Of a DNA stretch of 64,000 nt, positions 36,546-46,302 are shown in pieces (position 1 is the stretch's first letter; each line of letters opens with the position of its first letter). A program made the position numbers and the translations under genes. This stretch comes from Pedobacter sp. Hv1 (GTDB lineage: Bacteria > Bacteroidota > Bacteroidia > Sphingobacteriales > Sphingobacteriaceae). The notes beneath the pieces were generated by a model, which saw only the letters and a program-made list of their open reading frames with translations, was not told the origin of the DNA and searched no databases. The stretch is from contig NZ_LLWP01000008.1 of the NCBI RefSeq assembly GCF_001412215.1, positions 310,001 to 374,000 of the forward strand, in the 5' to 3' direction.

Positions 36546-36612
36546 GGCTTAACTATTTAATTTGGCTGGGCAATGATACAACGATATAGCTTTTGCCATA
36601 ATTGTTGTTTCT

Positions 36613-36643
36613 CAAATCTAACAAATTATCTTTTCTACTCAAA
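36613..36643 (-). promoter_or_regulatory. Promoter of the acyl-CoA synthetase gene
   Basis: TTTG (36640-36643), exactly 19 bases, TAGATTTG (36613-36620) on the minus strand. The leader is about 60 bases. Confidence 0.75.
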
Positions 36644-36700
36644 CCAAAATTAAATTTATTCTGCATGCATAGTAATTTATTGCTTTATGATGAAGGAGTT

Positions 36701-36814
36701 GAAAGCGCAAAGCTGAAGGCAGAAAGCCGAAAGCTGAAAACGCAAAACTTAAGGCGGGAAGCGAAGAAGTTTAAAGCTGAAAGCAGAAGGCTCAAAGCAC
36801 AAAGCGAAAAAGTG
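36701..36814. repeat. Purine-rich aaagc(t)gaaag repeat tract
   Basis: About 110 bases of degenerate repeats such as aaagctgaaggcagaaag. They lie between the divergent promoters of the synthetase and Crp genes. A long frame through this tract is a composition artefact. Confidence 0.7.
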
Positions 36815-36819
36815 TACAA

Positions 36820-36850
36820 CTTGTGCGAATCAATAAAAACTTTACTTTTG
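36820..36850 (+). promoter_or_regulatory. Promoter of the Crp/Fnr-type regulator
   Basis: CTTG (36820-36823), 19 bases, TACTTTTG (36843-36850), about 30 bases before the ATG at 36880. It supports the shorter start of the regulator. Confidence 0.7.
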
Positions 36851-36879
36851 TTACAACCGGTAAAATATTTTCTGTTGTT

Positions 36880-37458
36880 ATGTTTGATTCTCTAAAAAAA
36901 AGCATCAATGCAATTCAGCCCCTAACTGATGAAGAATTGGCTATTCTTTATGCAGCATTGTCTTTTAAAACACTTAAAAAGTATGAGCTTTTTTTACAGG
37001 AAGGCGAAGTTTGTAACCATGTAGTTTTCATTAAAAAGGGGGTATTGAGAATCTACCATCAAAGAGATGGAAAGCAACATACCACTCATTTTTGTTTGGA
37101 TGGGCAATGGACCAGCAATTATGCCAGCTTTTTACAAAAGATTCCTTCTAATTATATCATTGAGGCACACCAAGAGACAGAACTTTTTTTAATTAGTCAT
37201 GATAGTCTACAGAAACTTTATGCCCAAATTCCGTCTTTAGAACGTTTCGGCAGGCTCTTGGCCGAACGCCTATTTATCACGATCGTTAACCGTAACGAAT
37301 CGTTAATTTTACTTACTCCAGAACAACGTTACCTCCGTTTATTAAAAGAGCAACCACAGATTTTTCAGATCGCTCCCTTGAAACAAATTGCCTCTTTACT
37401 TTGCATTGAACCCGAAAGCCTCAGTCGCATCAGGAAAAGATTGAGCACGGTTTCTTAA
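36880..37458 (+). CDS. Crp/Fnr-family transcriptional regulator
   Basis: A 192-residue regulator with a cNMP-binding-like beta-roll (LFLQEGEVCNHVVFIKKGVLRIY) and a C-terminal winged helix (LKQIASLLCIEPESLSRIRKRL). Family members of this kind in Bacteroidetes often lack the cAMP-binding Arg/Ser pair, and none is evident here. The promoter at 36820 marks ATG 36880 as the start, not the upstream ATG at 36823. The TonB-receptor gene follows after 94 bases, a common regulator-target pairing. Confidence 0.88.
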   Translation: MFDSLKKSINAIQPLTDEELAILYAALSFKTLKKYELFLQEGEVCNHVVFIKKGVLRIYHQRDGKQHTTHFCLDGQWTSNYASFLQKIPSNYIIEAHQETELFLISHDSLQKLYAQIPSLERFGRLLAERLFITIVNRNESLILLTPEQRYLRLLKEQPQIFQIAPLKQIASLLCIEPESLSRIRKRLSTVS

Positions 37459-37552
37459 CCCAAGTCAAGAAAAAAAAAGTATTTCATAACCGAAGTCAAG
37501 TGCTATCGGTAAATGTAATTGCAGATTTGCCTACCTAAAATCGAATTACCAT

Positions 37553-39922
37553 ATGAAGTTTTTATTTGCTTTTTTATTTGCATCAATTACAGGCAATATG
37601 CTGTACGCACAATCGCCATCAACACAAACCGTTAGAGGCCAGGTATTGGATGATATTACCAAATCTCCTATACGTTCTGTTTCTGTTTATCTGGGCACTA
37701 ATCTGGCCAACATTGGCACCACAACAGATAGCTTAGGCTATTTTATTTTAAGAAACGTACCTATTGGTCGTCAAACCATCTATATCCGTAGTGTAGGTTA
37801 TGAAGAACAGCTCCTACAAGAAGTATTGGTAACTCAAGGCAAAGAAGTAGTACTGAATATTGCCTTAGTAGAAAAAGTAGGGAGTTTAAAAGAAGTGATT
37901 GTTAAAGCCCCGAACCGTCAAACTGCCAATAATGAAATGGCAACGGTAAGCATGCGCTCTTTTAATCCGGATGACACCAGAAAGTTCGCAGGTACATTTG
38001 GAGACCCCTCCAGAATGATTGCCAGTGGTGCTGGGGTGGTAAGTGGCAACGATTCGCGAAACGACATTGTTGTTCGTGGAAACTCGCCCAGCGGTGTACT
38101 ATGGCAAATGGAAGGGATTGATATTCCTAACCCTAATCATTATGGCTCTTTGGCAAGTACAGGCGGCCCCATTAGTATGTTAAATAACAATAACCTAGGG
38201 AGATCTGATTTCTTTACGGGTGCATTTGCAGCTCAATATGGGAATGCACTATCTAGCGTTTTTGATCTGCGCTTGAGAAATGGCAATACAGAAAAATCGG
38301 AATATATAGCAGAAATGAGCTTTACAGGTTTTGAATTGGGGGCAGAAGGGCCCTTATCTAAAAAATCGAAGGCTTCTTATATCTTTAATTACCGTTATTC
38401 TACGGTGGGCATTTTGAGTTCTTTAGGCTTAGATGTTGGTGTAGGCACCGCTGTTCCAAAATACCAAGACCTCAATTTTAAGTTCAACATCCCTGTTTCC
38501 AGAAAAAGCAAATTAGCGATATGGGGCTTGGGCGGGCCTAGTAAAATTAACCTGATGGGCAATGATGTAGATACCACCAATATTGTAGCTGCAGATGGTG
38601 ACGAGAATGAGAACGTAAGAACCAATTTTTTTAAAGGCACCGGTGGTGTTACCTACGAAACCAATTTTTCTGCAAAGACCTACGGAAAACTAAGTCTCGG
38701 TTACAGCTATACCTCAGAAAAGGTAAGTACCGATTCGATTAGCAACCCTCAAAGGATAGCCTTTGCCAAAGAGACACGCCGTTATCGCTCTGAAAGAACA
38801 GCCTTAGCTTATAATTTATCGCATAAATTTAATGCAAAAAATAGCCTCGCAACGGGTGTAAATATCGCAGCTATTGATTTTGACCTCTACAACAAAGAAT
38901 TTTTTGGAGCCGGGAGTAGTGAAAAAATCAACATTAATCAACAAGAAAGTACCATTTTGACACAGGCATATGCTCAATGGAAACATCGTTTTACAGACAA
39001 ACTTTCCTTAAATACAGGTCTGCACTTTCAAACCTTAAGTTTAAATTCTTCTACCGCTGTTGAACCTCGAATTGGATTAAAATATAGTGCCAGTAACAAG
39101 CATAGCTTTTCTTTTGGCTATGGGATCCATTCGCAAATGCAAAGCCCATTGGTGTATTTTTACCAGACCCATCAAAACAACCAAACCATTTACACCAATA
39201 AAGAACTCGATTTTACCAAAAGTCATCATTTAGTACTTGGCTATAATTATGCCATGAGCAATACCTGGAATCTAAAAACTGAAGTGTATTACCAACATAT
39301 TTTCAATGTACCTATAGAAACGAAAGCCTCAGGTTTTTCATTGTTGAATGAGGGAGCCGACTTTAGCATGCTTTACCGCGACAGTTTGGTAAACAAAGGA
39401 ACAGGTAGAAATTATGGATTGGAACTGACTTTAGAAAAAAGTTTTAGCAAGGGGTATTATATGATGATCAATACCAGTTTTTTCCAATCAAAATATAAAG
39501 GAAGCGACAAAGTGGAAAGAAATACAGCCTTCAACAATAAATATGTAGTGAATATCCTTGCTGGTAAAGAATTTAAGATCAAAGACAAAAACACACTTTC
39601 TATCAACTTCAAATTGGCTACTATGGGTGGAAGATATAGCTCACCAATAGACATCGCGGCTTCACGATCAAATTATACTACTGTTTATGATGAGATTGTT
39701 GATCCTTATTCCATTAAACAAAAGGCTTATTTTAGGGCAGATCTCAAAGTAGGTTATCGAGCTAACTTTAAGAGATCGACCTTAGAATTTGGAGTTGACC
39801 TTCAAAATATCAGCAACAACAAAAACATATTTATTCAAAAATACAATCACAGAACCAATGCTTTGACCTATGAGTACCAACAGGAATTTTTACCTATCCC
39901 CTACTTAAGGTTTACTTTTTAG
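37553..39922 (+). CDS. TonB-dependent receptor with CarboxypepD_reg-like domain
   Basis: A 789-residue outer-membrane transporter. Order: signal peptide (YAQS), CarboxypepD_reg-like domain (27-110, VRGQVLDDITKSPIRSVSV), plug (about 130-230, DIVVRGNSPSGVLWQMEGIDIPNPNH, FFTGAFAAQYGNALS), and a 22-strand-type barrel ending PYLRFTF. It has no SusD partner downstream, so the substrate is more likely a metal chelate or peptide than a glycan; this is inference. Confidence 0.92.
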   Translation: MKFLFAFLFASITGNMLYAQSPSTQTVRGQVLDDITKSPIRSVSVYLGTNLANIGTTTDSLGYFILRNVPIGRQTIYIRSVGYEEQLLQEVLVTQGKEVVLNIALVEKVGSLKEVIVKAPNRQTANNEMATVSMRSFNPDDTRKFAGTFGDPSRMIASGAGVVSGNDSRNDIVVRGNSPSGVLWQMEGIDIPNPNHYGSLASTGGPISMLNNNNLGRSDFFTGAFAAQYGNALSSVFDLRLRNGNTEKSEYIAEMSFTGFELGAEGPLSKKSKASYIFNYRYSTVGILSSLGLDVGVGTAVPKYQDLNFKFNIPVSRKSKLAIWGLGGPSKINLMGNDVDTTNIVAADGDENENVRTNFFKGTGGVTYETNFSAKTYGKLSLGYSYTSEKVSTDSISNPQRIAFAKETRRYRSERTALAYNLSHKFNAKNSLATGVNIAAIDFDLYNKEFFGAGSSEKININQQESTILTQAYAQWKHRFTDKLSLNTGLHFQTLSLNSSTAVEPRIGLKYSASNKHSFSFGYGIHSQMQSPLVYFYQTHQNNQTIYTNKELDFTKSHHLVLGYNYAMSNTWNLKTEVYYQHIFNVPIETKASGFSLLNEGADFSMLYRDSLVNKGTGRNYGLELTLEKSFSKGYYMMINTSFFQSKYKGSDKVERNTAFNNKYVVNILAGKEFKIKDKNTLSINFKLATMGGRYSSPIDIAASRSNYTTVYDEIVDPYSIKQKAYFRADLKVGYRANFKRSTLEFGVDLQNISNNKNIFIQKYNHRTNALTYEYQQEFLPIPYLRFTF

Positions 39923-40091
39923 GTTGATTTTAAACGGGAAGAATGTTTAGGCAAATAGACTGAATTGTTATTGCTTAGCTTCTTTCCGTTTTAGCTTGCT
40001 TATATTACAGCTTGTTATTTTGACAATAAAGCATCAAGAAAAAGATGGATTTTGTTCGCCAAGAAGATTGATTCATTTACTATAATTAAGC

Positions 40092-40571
40092 TTAATTTAA
40101 TGGTGTAATCTTTTTAGCTTGGCCTTGACTTGCAACCATTGGCTTCTCCGCAATATCATAACGAACAATCTTTAGTGGCTCACCATTAACAGACTGCAGC
40201 AATAACCTTTCGTAACTAGTTTGTAATGATCTTTTAACCGTATAAAATATTACTGCTGTTAGGGTGCTGTTATTGCTGTTTACTGCTTTGGTTTCGCATT
40301 TTAAAAATTCGACAGCATCGATCGTACCCATTCTATCTTCATAGGTTTTATAAAACCTGTTCAGCTTACTGGTATCTGTTACTTTTAAAAAAGTATCGGC
40401 CAAAAAAGGATACGTTTTAGCATATGTTTTTGTTTTTAACGCTTTGTAAAATGATTCGGCAACCTGCCTAGTCTGATCTTGGTCTTTTTTGTCATTTAAT
40501 CTGGTGGTGCTAAAGGTGCAGGCACCTAAACAGAGTGAAAAAAGGAATATATAGATAGCAGTACGATTCAT
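40092..40571 (-). CDS. Hypothetical lipoprotein, NTF2-like
   Basis: A lipoprotein of about 159 residues from MNRTAIYIFLFS at 40571 (lipobox LGAC). The mature part has an NTF2/DUF4019-like pattern: AESFYKALKTKTYAKTYPFL, YEDRMGTIDAVEF, VIFYTVKRSLQTSYERLLLQ. The function is unknown. It lies 48 bases after the ABC exporter pair and may be co-transcribed. A longer start at 40607 is possible. Confidence 0.7.
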   Translation of the reverse strand: MNRTAIYIFLFSLCLGACTFSTTRLNDKKDQDQTRQVAESFYKALKTKTYAKTYPFLADTFLKVTDTSKLNRFYKTYEDRMGTIDAVEFLKCETKAVNSNNSTLTAVIFYTVKRSLQTSYERLLLQSVNGEPLKIVRYDIAEKPMVASQGQAKKITPLN

Positions 40572-40619
40572 TAACTTAAAATTATTTGTGATCATTTTCA
40601 AAAACAATAGATTATTCTT

Positions 40620-42383
40620 TTAACTCACTCTCTTAGTCTGCATCAACAAATTCAATGCTTCTTTAAACGAGCCTGCCCTAATTACCTCACCTGCGTTAAC
40701 AAAAAAGATTTCATCTGCATTTTCGATGGTATTTAAACGGTGTGCAATAATGACCAAGGTTGTTTCTTGAGGCAATTTTTCTAAAATTTTCTCTAACAAC
40801 TGTTCGGTTATGGTATCTATGTTCGCCGTGGCTTCGTCTAAGATGAGTAATGCGGGCTTACGTAAAAAGGCACGCATAAAAGCGATCAGTTGTTTTTGAC
40901 CCAAGCTCAATTGTGCACCACCTGCTTTTACCTCAGTCTCCAGACCCTCATCAAATACATATAATAGTTCAGCCAAACCAGCTTGGTTGATCTCTGCTAA
41001 AAACTCATCGCTTGTTAAACCTACATACAAGTCGTTCCCATACAGGATATTTTCTTTTACCGTACCTGTAAAAAGCAAAGGTTCTTGTAAAATGAATCCG
41101 ATCTGTTGGCTCCGTTCTGCTGCGCTATAAGTTCTGATGTCTCTACCATTCAAAAACACCTCTCCCTGCAGCGGATCATATAACCTGGCCATTAAAGAAG
41201 CGGTAGTGGTTTTACCACCACCAGTTGGCCCCACAAAAGCATAGATTTTACCGGGTTGTAAAGAAAAACTGATGCGGTGTAAAATCTCTTTCCCATTAGG
41301 ATAACCAAAATGAACATCACGAAACTCCAATAATGGAGCTGAAGGATTGTCTTTTACTTTCGATTCTAAAATGGTGAGGTTGTTCTCTTGTGCCAACATT
41401 TGCGAGATTCTATCCCATGAGGCCAAAGCAGTTTGTAAACTTGTCCACAAGGTGGCCAATTGCCTGATAGGATTGTAAAAATTGGTGGCATAGGCAATGT
41501 AACTGATCAATAGCCCTACGGTTAAATTACCCTGCCCAATTAAATACACTCCATAACTTAGTACCAACAACTGGGCAATATTAGAGAAAAGACTAAATAC
41601 AGGCATGAATATCGTGCCCGCTATACCTGCACCAATTGCGGTTTGATAGTTCTGCTGGTTGGCTGTTTCAAAGCGTTTCCTAAAATAATCGCGACGGTTA
41701 AAAGCCACTACCACCTTAAAATTATTGAGACTCTCTTGGATCTCTGCACTTAACAAGCCTACACTTTTTAAACTGGCTGCATTTTTTTTGCGTACCCAAG
41801 GCGAAAGCCTATTCACAAACAGCCAAATGACCAATGCAGGCAAAATGGTAACCACACCCAGTTTAAAGTTAATGATCAACATGAAAGAGCCTGCTGCCAA
41901 CAACATAAAAATACTGCTCAAAAACTGCAATAAAGCTTGAGAAAAGAATTGGTTCAAACGATCGGTATCTGAGTTGATCCTAGAGATCAAATCGCCAGCC
42001 TTGTTCTGGTTAAAAAAGGCTACTGGCAACTGTTGCACTTTATGAAATACAGCATTGCGCAAACCAAATACAATGCGTTGGGCTACCCCACCCATTAAAC
42101 GGGTCTGGGTATAACCTCCCACAAAAACCACTGCATACATGGCCAACAAAATACCCGAAAACAAGAGCACCCCATTAAACTGCTTGGTGACGATATAATG
42201 GTCAATGGTATAACCAATAATTAATGGCCCTGATAAGTTGATCCCCGTATTTAACAGCATGATCAATAAAGCCAGTACCAGATTACGTTTTTCGGCCCCA
42301 GCTACCGCCAACAAGGTTTTCAGCTCTTGCCAAATTGGCTTTTTCTCTGCCGACTTGCCTGTGTTATTGAGGTTATAATTCAT
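40620..42383 (-). CDS. ABC exporter half-transporter with non-canonical signature
   Basis: A 587-residue ABC transporter with a six-helix membrane domain and a nucleotide-binding domain. Walker A is GPTGGGKTT, and Walker B LLILDEATANID keeps the catalytic Glu. The signature is LSLGQKQ instead of LSGGQ. It forms a heterodimer with the preceding gene's product (overlap 11 bases), matching the MdlB/TM288 side of asymmetric exporters. Substrate is probably a lipid or drug. Confidence 0.92.
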   Translation of the reverse strand: MNYNLNNTGKSAEKKPIWQELKTLLAVAGAEKRNLVLALLIMLLNTGINLSGPLIIGYTIDHYIVTKQFNGVLLFSGILLAMYAVVFVGGYTQTRLMGGVAQRIVFGLRNAVFHKVQQLPVAFFNQNKAGDLISRINSDTDRLNQFFSQALLQFLSSIFMLLAAGSFMLIINFKLGVVTILPALVIWLFVNRLSPWVRKKNAASLKSVGLLSAEIQESLNNFKVVVAFNRRDYFRKRFETANQQNYQTAIGAGIAGTIFMPVFSLFSNIAQLLVLSYGVYLIGQGNLTVGLLISYIAYATNFYNPIRQLATLWTSLQTALASWDRISQMLAQENNLTILESKVKDNPSAPLLEFRDVHFGYPNGKEILHRISFSLQPGKIYAFVGPTGGGKTTTASLMARLYDPLQGEVFLNGRDIRTYSAAERSQQIGFILQEPLLFTGTVKENILYGNDLYVGLTSDEFLAEINQAGLAELLYVFDEGLETEVKAGGAQLSLGQKQLIAFMRAFLRKPALLILDEATANIDTITEQLLEKILEKLPQETTLVIIAHRLNTIENADEIFFVNAGEVIRAGSFKEALNLLMQTKRVS

Positions 42384-44070
42384 AACTGCTGGTACTCAAT
42401 TGAGATTGATATAATTGGATATATTCTGGACTTCTACTCATCAATTCTTGATGTGTTCCTTTGTCCAATAGTTCGCCCTGCATCATTAAAATGATCTGAT
42501 CATAATCTTCAACAGCGGCTATTTTCTGGGTAACCGAAATCAAGGTCAATGCAGGGTAATTATGCTGAATATTTTCTAGAATTTTCTTTTCTGTTTGTTG
42601 GTCTACCCGAGCGGTAAAATCGTCTAACAACAAAATTTTTGGATCAATGGCCAATGCCCTTGCCAACATGATCCGTTGTTGCTGACCACCAGAGAGGTTG
42701 AGACCTCGTTCAGAAACATCGGTATTTAGCCCTTCGGGCAAGGTAGCAATAAATTCCGTTAAGGCTGCACTTGCAATTGCTTTTTGCAACGATTCGTCGG
42801 TTACCAAAGTAGAGAAAGCCATGTTCTCTTTAAGGCTCATGTTAAACATTACGCTGTCTTGAAATACAAAAGCTAGCTGTCTGTAAAAAGCATCTTGTTT
42901 AAGGTCTTGGATCAAATGTCCATCAAACCTGATCTCTCCACTATCGGCCTTTGCCATACCTGCCAATAAACTTAACAAAGTTGTTTTGCCCGCTACGGTT
43001 GGTCCTACAATAGCTACTTTGGAACCTGCTTGTACTTCGAAACTGATATTTTTGAGTACATTTTTTCCTCCATAGCTCAAGTTCACCTCAGCTACCGTTA
43101 GTGCTCCGCTCAATGCAACATCAACTGTGCCTAGATCTAAACTATCGGGCGCATCCAATACCTTTGCAATACGCCCATAAGAAACTGTGGCTTGTACAAT
43201 CACATTGCTCATGAAACCGATCACCAGAATTGGGAAGATGAGCATAGCGAGATAACTGTTAAATGCGGCCAGATCGCCGATACTCATTTGGCCATAAATT
43301 ACCAAATGACCACCATAAGCCAAAATAACCAATGCAGCTATACTTGCCGTAAAAGTAATGATAGGAATGAGCCAGGCAAATAGTCTAAGAATCGACAAGC
43401 CTAGGTCTCTTCCTTTGATGCTTGATTCTAGAAATTTATCATATTCTAAACTTTGTGAGTTGACCACCCTGACCAAAAAGGCGGCAAGAATGCTTTCGCT
43501 AATCACCTTATTTAAGCGATCTATCACTTCTCTACTTTTCTTGTACAGTGCTTTTACTTGTTTAAGTACCAAGTAAAAAGTAACACCAATGGTAGCCGTA
43601 ATACAAATCACGATGAGACCCAACTCCCAATCGATGCTGAATAACAAAATAGCAGCCCCGATAATAATCACCAGAGAAGAAACGATGGAAACAATAGCCT
43701 GCGATACAAAGGTTCTAATGGCGTCTACATCTGAAGTAAGATTAGTCAATAATTTTGCGGGGTCTTGTTGGGCAATAAAACCAGTACTTTGTTTAGAGAT
43801 TTTAGTAGCCAATTGAGTACGCAGGTCTCTTGCCACCTTCTCTGATGCGTAGATTTGAATAATACTCTGAAAATAGCCTAATATAAATACCATTGCGGTA
43901 ATTCCCGAAAATTGCCACATGGCTTTTTCTAGTGTAAACTGCTGATGGGATAGGCCATCTATTACCCCACCAATAATTTTGGGCAGGAGCAAACTTAGTC
44001 CATTACCTACAAGGGCCAAAAGCAGCAATAAGACGATAAGACCAGCATAAGGTCTAAGTAGTTTAAGCAT
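42373..44070 (-). CDS. ABC exporter half-transporter with degenerate Walker B
   Basis: A 565-residue ABC half-transporter. Walker A is GPTVAGKTT, the signature LSGGQQQR is canonical, but Walker B reads LLLDDFTARVD, where Asp replaces the catalytic Glu. Together with its partner it has one active and one degenerate ATP site, as known for MdlAB/TM287-288-type exporters. First gene of the pair. Confidence 0.92.
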   Translation of the reverse strand: MLKLLRPYAGLIVLLLLLALVGNGLSLLLPKIIGGVIDGLSHQQFTLEKAMWQFSGITAMVFILGYFQSIIQIYASEKVARDLRTQLATKISKQSTGFIAQQDPAKLLTNLTSDVDAIRTFVSQAIVSIVSSLVIIIGAAILLFSIDWELGLIVICITATIGVTFYLVLKQVKALYKKSREVIDRLNKVISESILAAFLVRVVNSQSLEYDKFLESSIKGRDLGLSILRLFAWLIPIITFTASIAALVILAYGGHLVIYGQMSIGDLAAFNSYLAMLIFPILVIGFMSNVIVQATVSYGRIAKVLDAPDSLDLGTVDVALSGALTVAEVNLSYGGKNVLKNISFEVQAGSKVAIVGPTVAGKTTLLSLLAGMAKADSGEIRFDGHLIQDLKQDAFYRQLAFVFQDSVMFNMSLKENMAFSTLVTDESLQKAIASAALTEFIATLPEGLNTDVSERGLNLSGGQQQRIMLARALAIDPKILLLDDFTARVDQQTEKKILENIQHNYPALTLISVTQKIAAVEDYDQIILMMQGELLDKGTHQELMSRSPEYIQLYQSQLSTSSYEL

Positions 44071-44119
44071 AAAGCTAAGGTATCAACAAAGCTGCATCTT
44101 CAAAAGATTTTTTTGATTT

Positions 44120-44173
44120 AAAATGGAAAGCGGAAAGCTCAAAGCTTAAAGTGGAAAGCACAAGGCTTAAAGC
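44120..44173. repeat. Purine-rich ggaaagc repeat tract
   Basis: Degenerate ggaaagc / caaagctt units, similar to the tract at 36701-36814, next to a minus-strand terminator. Confidence 0.6.
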
Positions 44174-44189
44174 ATGGCATCCACTTAAC

Positions 44190-44229
44190 AAAAAAAGGTT
44201 CCGATAGTAAGCTACCGGAACCTTTTTAA
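44190..44229 (-). terminator. Terminator of the M61 peptidase gene
   Basis: aaaaaggttccg pairs with cggaacctttt, extended by tag/cta around a taag loop. It lies 23 bases past the stop codon. Confidence 0.85.
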
Positions 44230-44251
44230 AAGTTTGAATTGATAAGTTAAT

Positions 44252-46078
44252 TTAATTTACACCCATCCATTTTTTACGAACAGTCATTTGCAATGGAGTT
44301 GCATCTTCTTTTAATGTCGCTTTTAAGCGAAGGCTAGGGTTTGCCGTTAAGGTTAAAGAAAGTTCCTTTTCTAAACCATCACGTTTAACTTTAACCACCA
44401 ATACTTCGCCAATTTGTTTTTTAGCAAACACTGGTAAAGTTTCGAAAGACAAGGCAGGAGTTACCCTAATGTCTTTCATCGCGTCGGCAGTGCTGACCCC
44501 ATCAATACTCAAAATTTCATCATTTACATTTAATCCACCAACCCAAGCAGCAGAATTTCTGCTTACCGAACTTACAGTTAAGCCCTTGGCAAATGCCAAT
44601 GCAGCCCCTACTGATGGTTTATTTGGTGTTGCATTTTCCGTAGAGATGTTGATACCTGCATAATCGAAATATTTAGCATATTCTACATCATTAGTACCAT
44701 TTACATATTTAGCCCAGAAATTGGTAAAGCTAATGCCACTGATCTTTTCTACCATTGCTTTAAATTCTGCATCGGTATAACCACGTTTCAATGTTTTGCA
44801 CTGCAAGTACATGGCTCTCATTACATCATCTAAGCTTTTGGCTCCTTTGGTAGCATTGGTAATTTCTAAATCCATCAATAAACCCACTACTTCACCTTTG
44901 CTGTAATAAGAGATGAAAGTATTTTTTGAGTTTTCGTTAGGACGATAAGCACCGTTAATCCAAGCATCGAAACTTGAGGCCGCTGCCGAATTGATCTTGG
45001 CACCTTGCGAATTCACAATCGTACCTACTGCTCCTGTTAAGTCGGTTGCAAAACCCTCTGGAGTTACAAAACCTGCTCTTAACATGAACTTATTTTCATA
45101 GTATGAAGTAAAACCTTCAGCAATCCATAAGTTAGTGGTGTAATTTTCATTATCGTAATCGAATGGACCTAAAGCAATTGGACGCAATCTTTTCACATTC
45201 CATAAGTGGTGATACTCATGTGCTACCAAGCTTAAAAAGCCTTTGTAACCTCTTTCTGTACCATAGGCATTACGAGAAGCACCTAAAACTGTAGAGTTTA
45301 AATGCTCCAAACCACCACCACCTTGTGCGTAGTTGTGTACAATGAAAGTATAATGTTTGTTAGGGTTTTCGCCATATACAGCAGTTGCCTGCTCTACAAT
45401 CTTAGCCATGTCAACCTTTAAACGTTCTTTATCGTAATTGCCACCACCATACATGGCCACTTCATGTTTTACACCAGCAGCCATAAAGTCAAATACCTCT
45501 TGGGTACCTACTTCAATTGGGCTATCGAATAAAATATCAAAATCGGCTGCTCTATAGGTAAATTTTTGTCCAGCAACTGGCTCTAAACCTGTGCTTACTT
45601 GGTTCCATGTTCCGAAAGGCACAATCTTTACCGTACTTGGCGTTTTAATCATCCCAGCTGGATACATAAAGATATTGGCCGATGATAAAAATGCATGAGA
45701 AGCATCGATAAATGCTGTACGTACCGAAATTTCGAAAGCATATACCCTATAATTTACTTTAATGGCATTCGCTTTGGCATTGTACACCCTCCAAGTATTT
45801 TTGGTTACTTTTTCTACTTTCACTGCTTTTCCACCAGCAGTAGCACTAAAGCTCTCCACACTTTTGGCAAACTCACGTACCAAGTAAGAACCTGGTGTCC
45901 AAACTGGCATTTTTAGATCGACATAGTTTTTGGTGGCAATGCCGGCCATGTTCATTTCTACTTCTGCATAATGAGCCTGAGGTTCTTTAAAGCTAATTTC
46001 GAAATCTATTTTAACTTGAGATTTTGCTGCCATAGTAACTGATAGTAGAATTACTAATCCTAAAATTGTTTTTTTCAT
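44252..46078 (-). CDS. M61 family aminopeptidase with PDZ domain
   Basis: A 608-residue exported metallopeptidase (signal MKKTILGLVILL, start at 46078 rather than 46105). The N-terminal beta domain is followed by the gluzincin motif HEYHHLWNVKRLRP (near residue 285-290) with the downstream ligand in LWIAEGFTSYYE. A PDZ domain (about 505-580: SVSRNSAAWVGGLNVNDEILSIDG) sits near the C-terminus. Relatives prefer N-terminal Gly/Ala substrates. It is transcribed divergently from the RND efflux operon. Confidence 0.92.
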   Translation of the reverse strand: MKKTILGLVILLSVTMAAKSQVKIDFEISFKEPQAHYAEVEMNMAGIATKNYVDLKMPVWTPGSYLVREFAKSVESFSATAGGKAVKVEKVTKNTWRVYNAKANAIKVNYRVYAFEISVRTAFIDASHAFLSSANIFMYPAGMIKTPSTVKIVPFGTWNQVSTGLEPVAGQKFTYRAADFDILFDSPIEVGTQEVFDFMAAGVKHEVAMYGGGNYDKERLKVDMAKIVEQATAVYGENPNKHYTFIVHNYAQGGGGLEHLNSTVLGASRNAYGTERGYKGFLSLVAHEYHHLWNVKRLRPIALGPFDYDNENYTTNLWIAEGFTSYYENKFMLRAGFVTPEGFATDLTGAVGTIVNSQGAKINSAAASSFDAWINGAYRPNENSKNTFISYYSKGEVVGLLMDLEITNATKGAKSLDDVMRAMYLQCKTLKRGYTDAEFKAMVEKISGISFTNFWAKYVNGTNDVEYAKYFDYAGINISTENATPNKPSVGAALAFAKGLTVSSVSRNSAAWVGGLNVNDEILSIDGVSTADAMKDIRVTPALSFETLPVFAKKQIGEVLVVKVKRDGLEKELSLTLTANPSLRLKATLKEDATPLQMTVRKKWMGVN

Positions 46079-46149
46079 TCGTATAATTATTTTTTGGTTA
46101 TTCAAAGCTTATCAAAGCGTTGTTTATGATCAAGTTGTAGTTGATTTTA

Positions 46150-46179
46150 CAAACATAACCATAAATGTTTTGTGGCAAA
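46150..46179 (-). promoter_or_regulatory. Promoter of the M61 peptidase gene
   Basis: TTTG (46176-46179), 18 bases, TATGTTTG (46150-46157) on the minus strand, about 70 bases before the start. Confidence 0.65.
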
Positions 46180-46302
46180 TTTATAATTTCTAACTTTTCT
46201 TTGGCCGTAATTTATTAAATATGCTGTAACATACTTAGTACATCAAAAGATAAGACAAACAAATAAATAATTTTGTGCGTTAACCTAATCATATTCACTC
46301 TA

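Noticed and set aside
36602..36895. 97-residue open frame through the purine-rich repeat
   Set aside because: Lys/Glu/Ser-rich product follows from the repeat composition; it overlaps promoter elements and the true regulator start.
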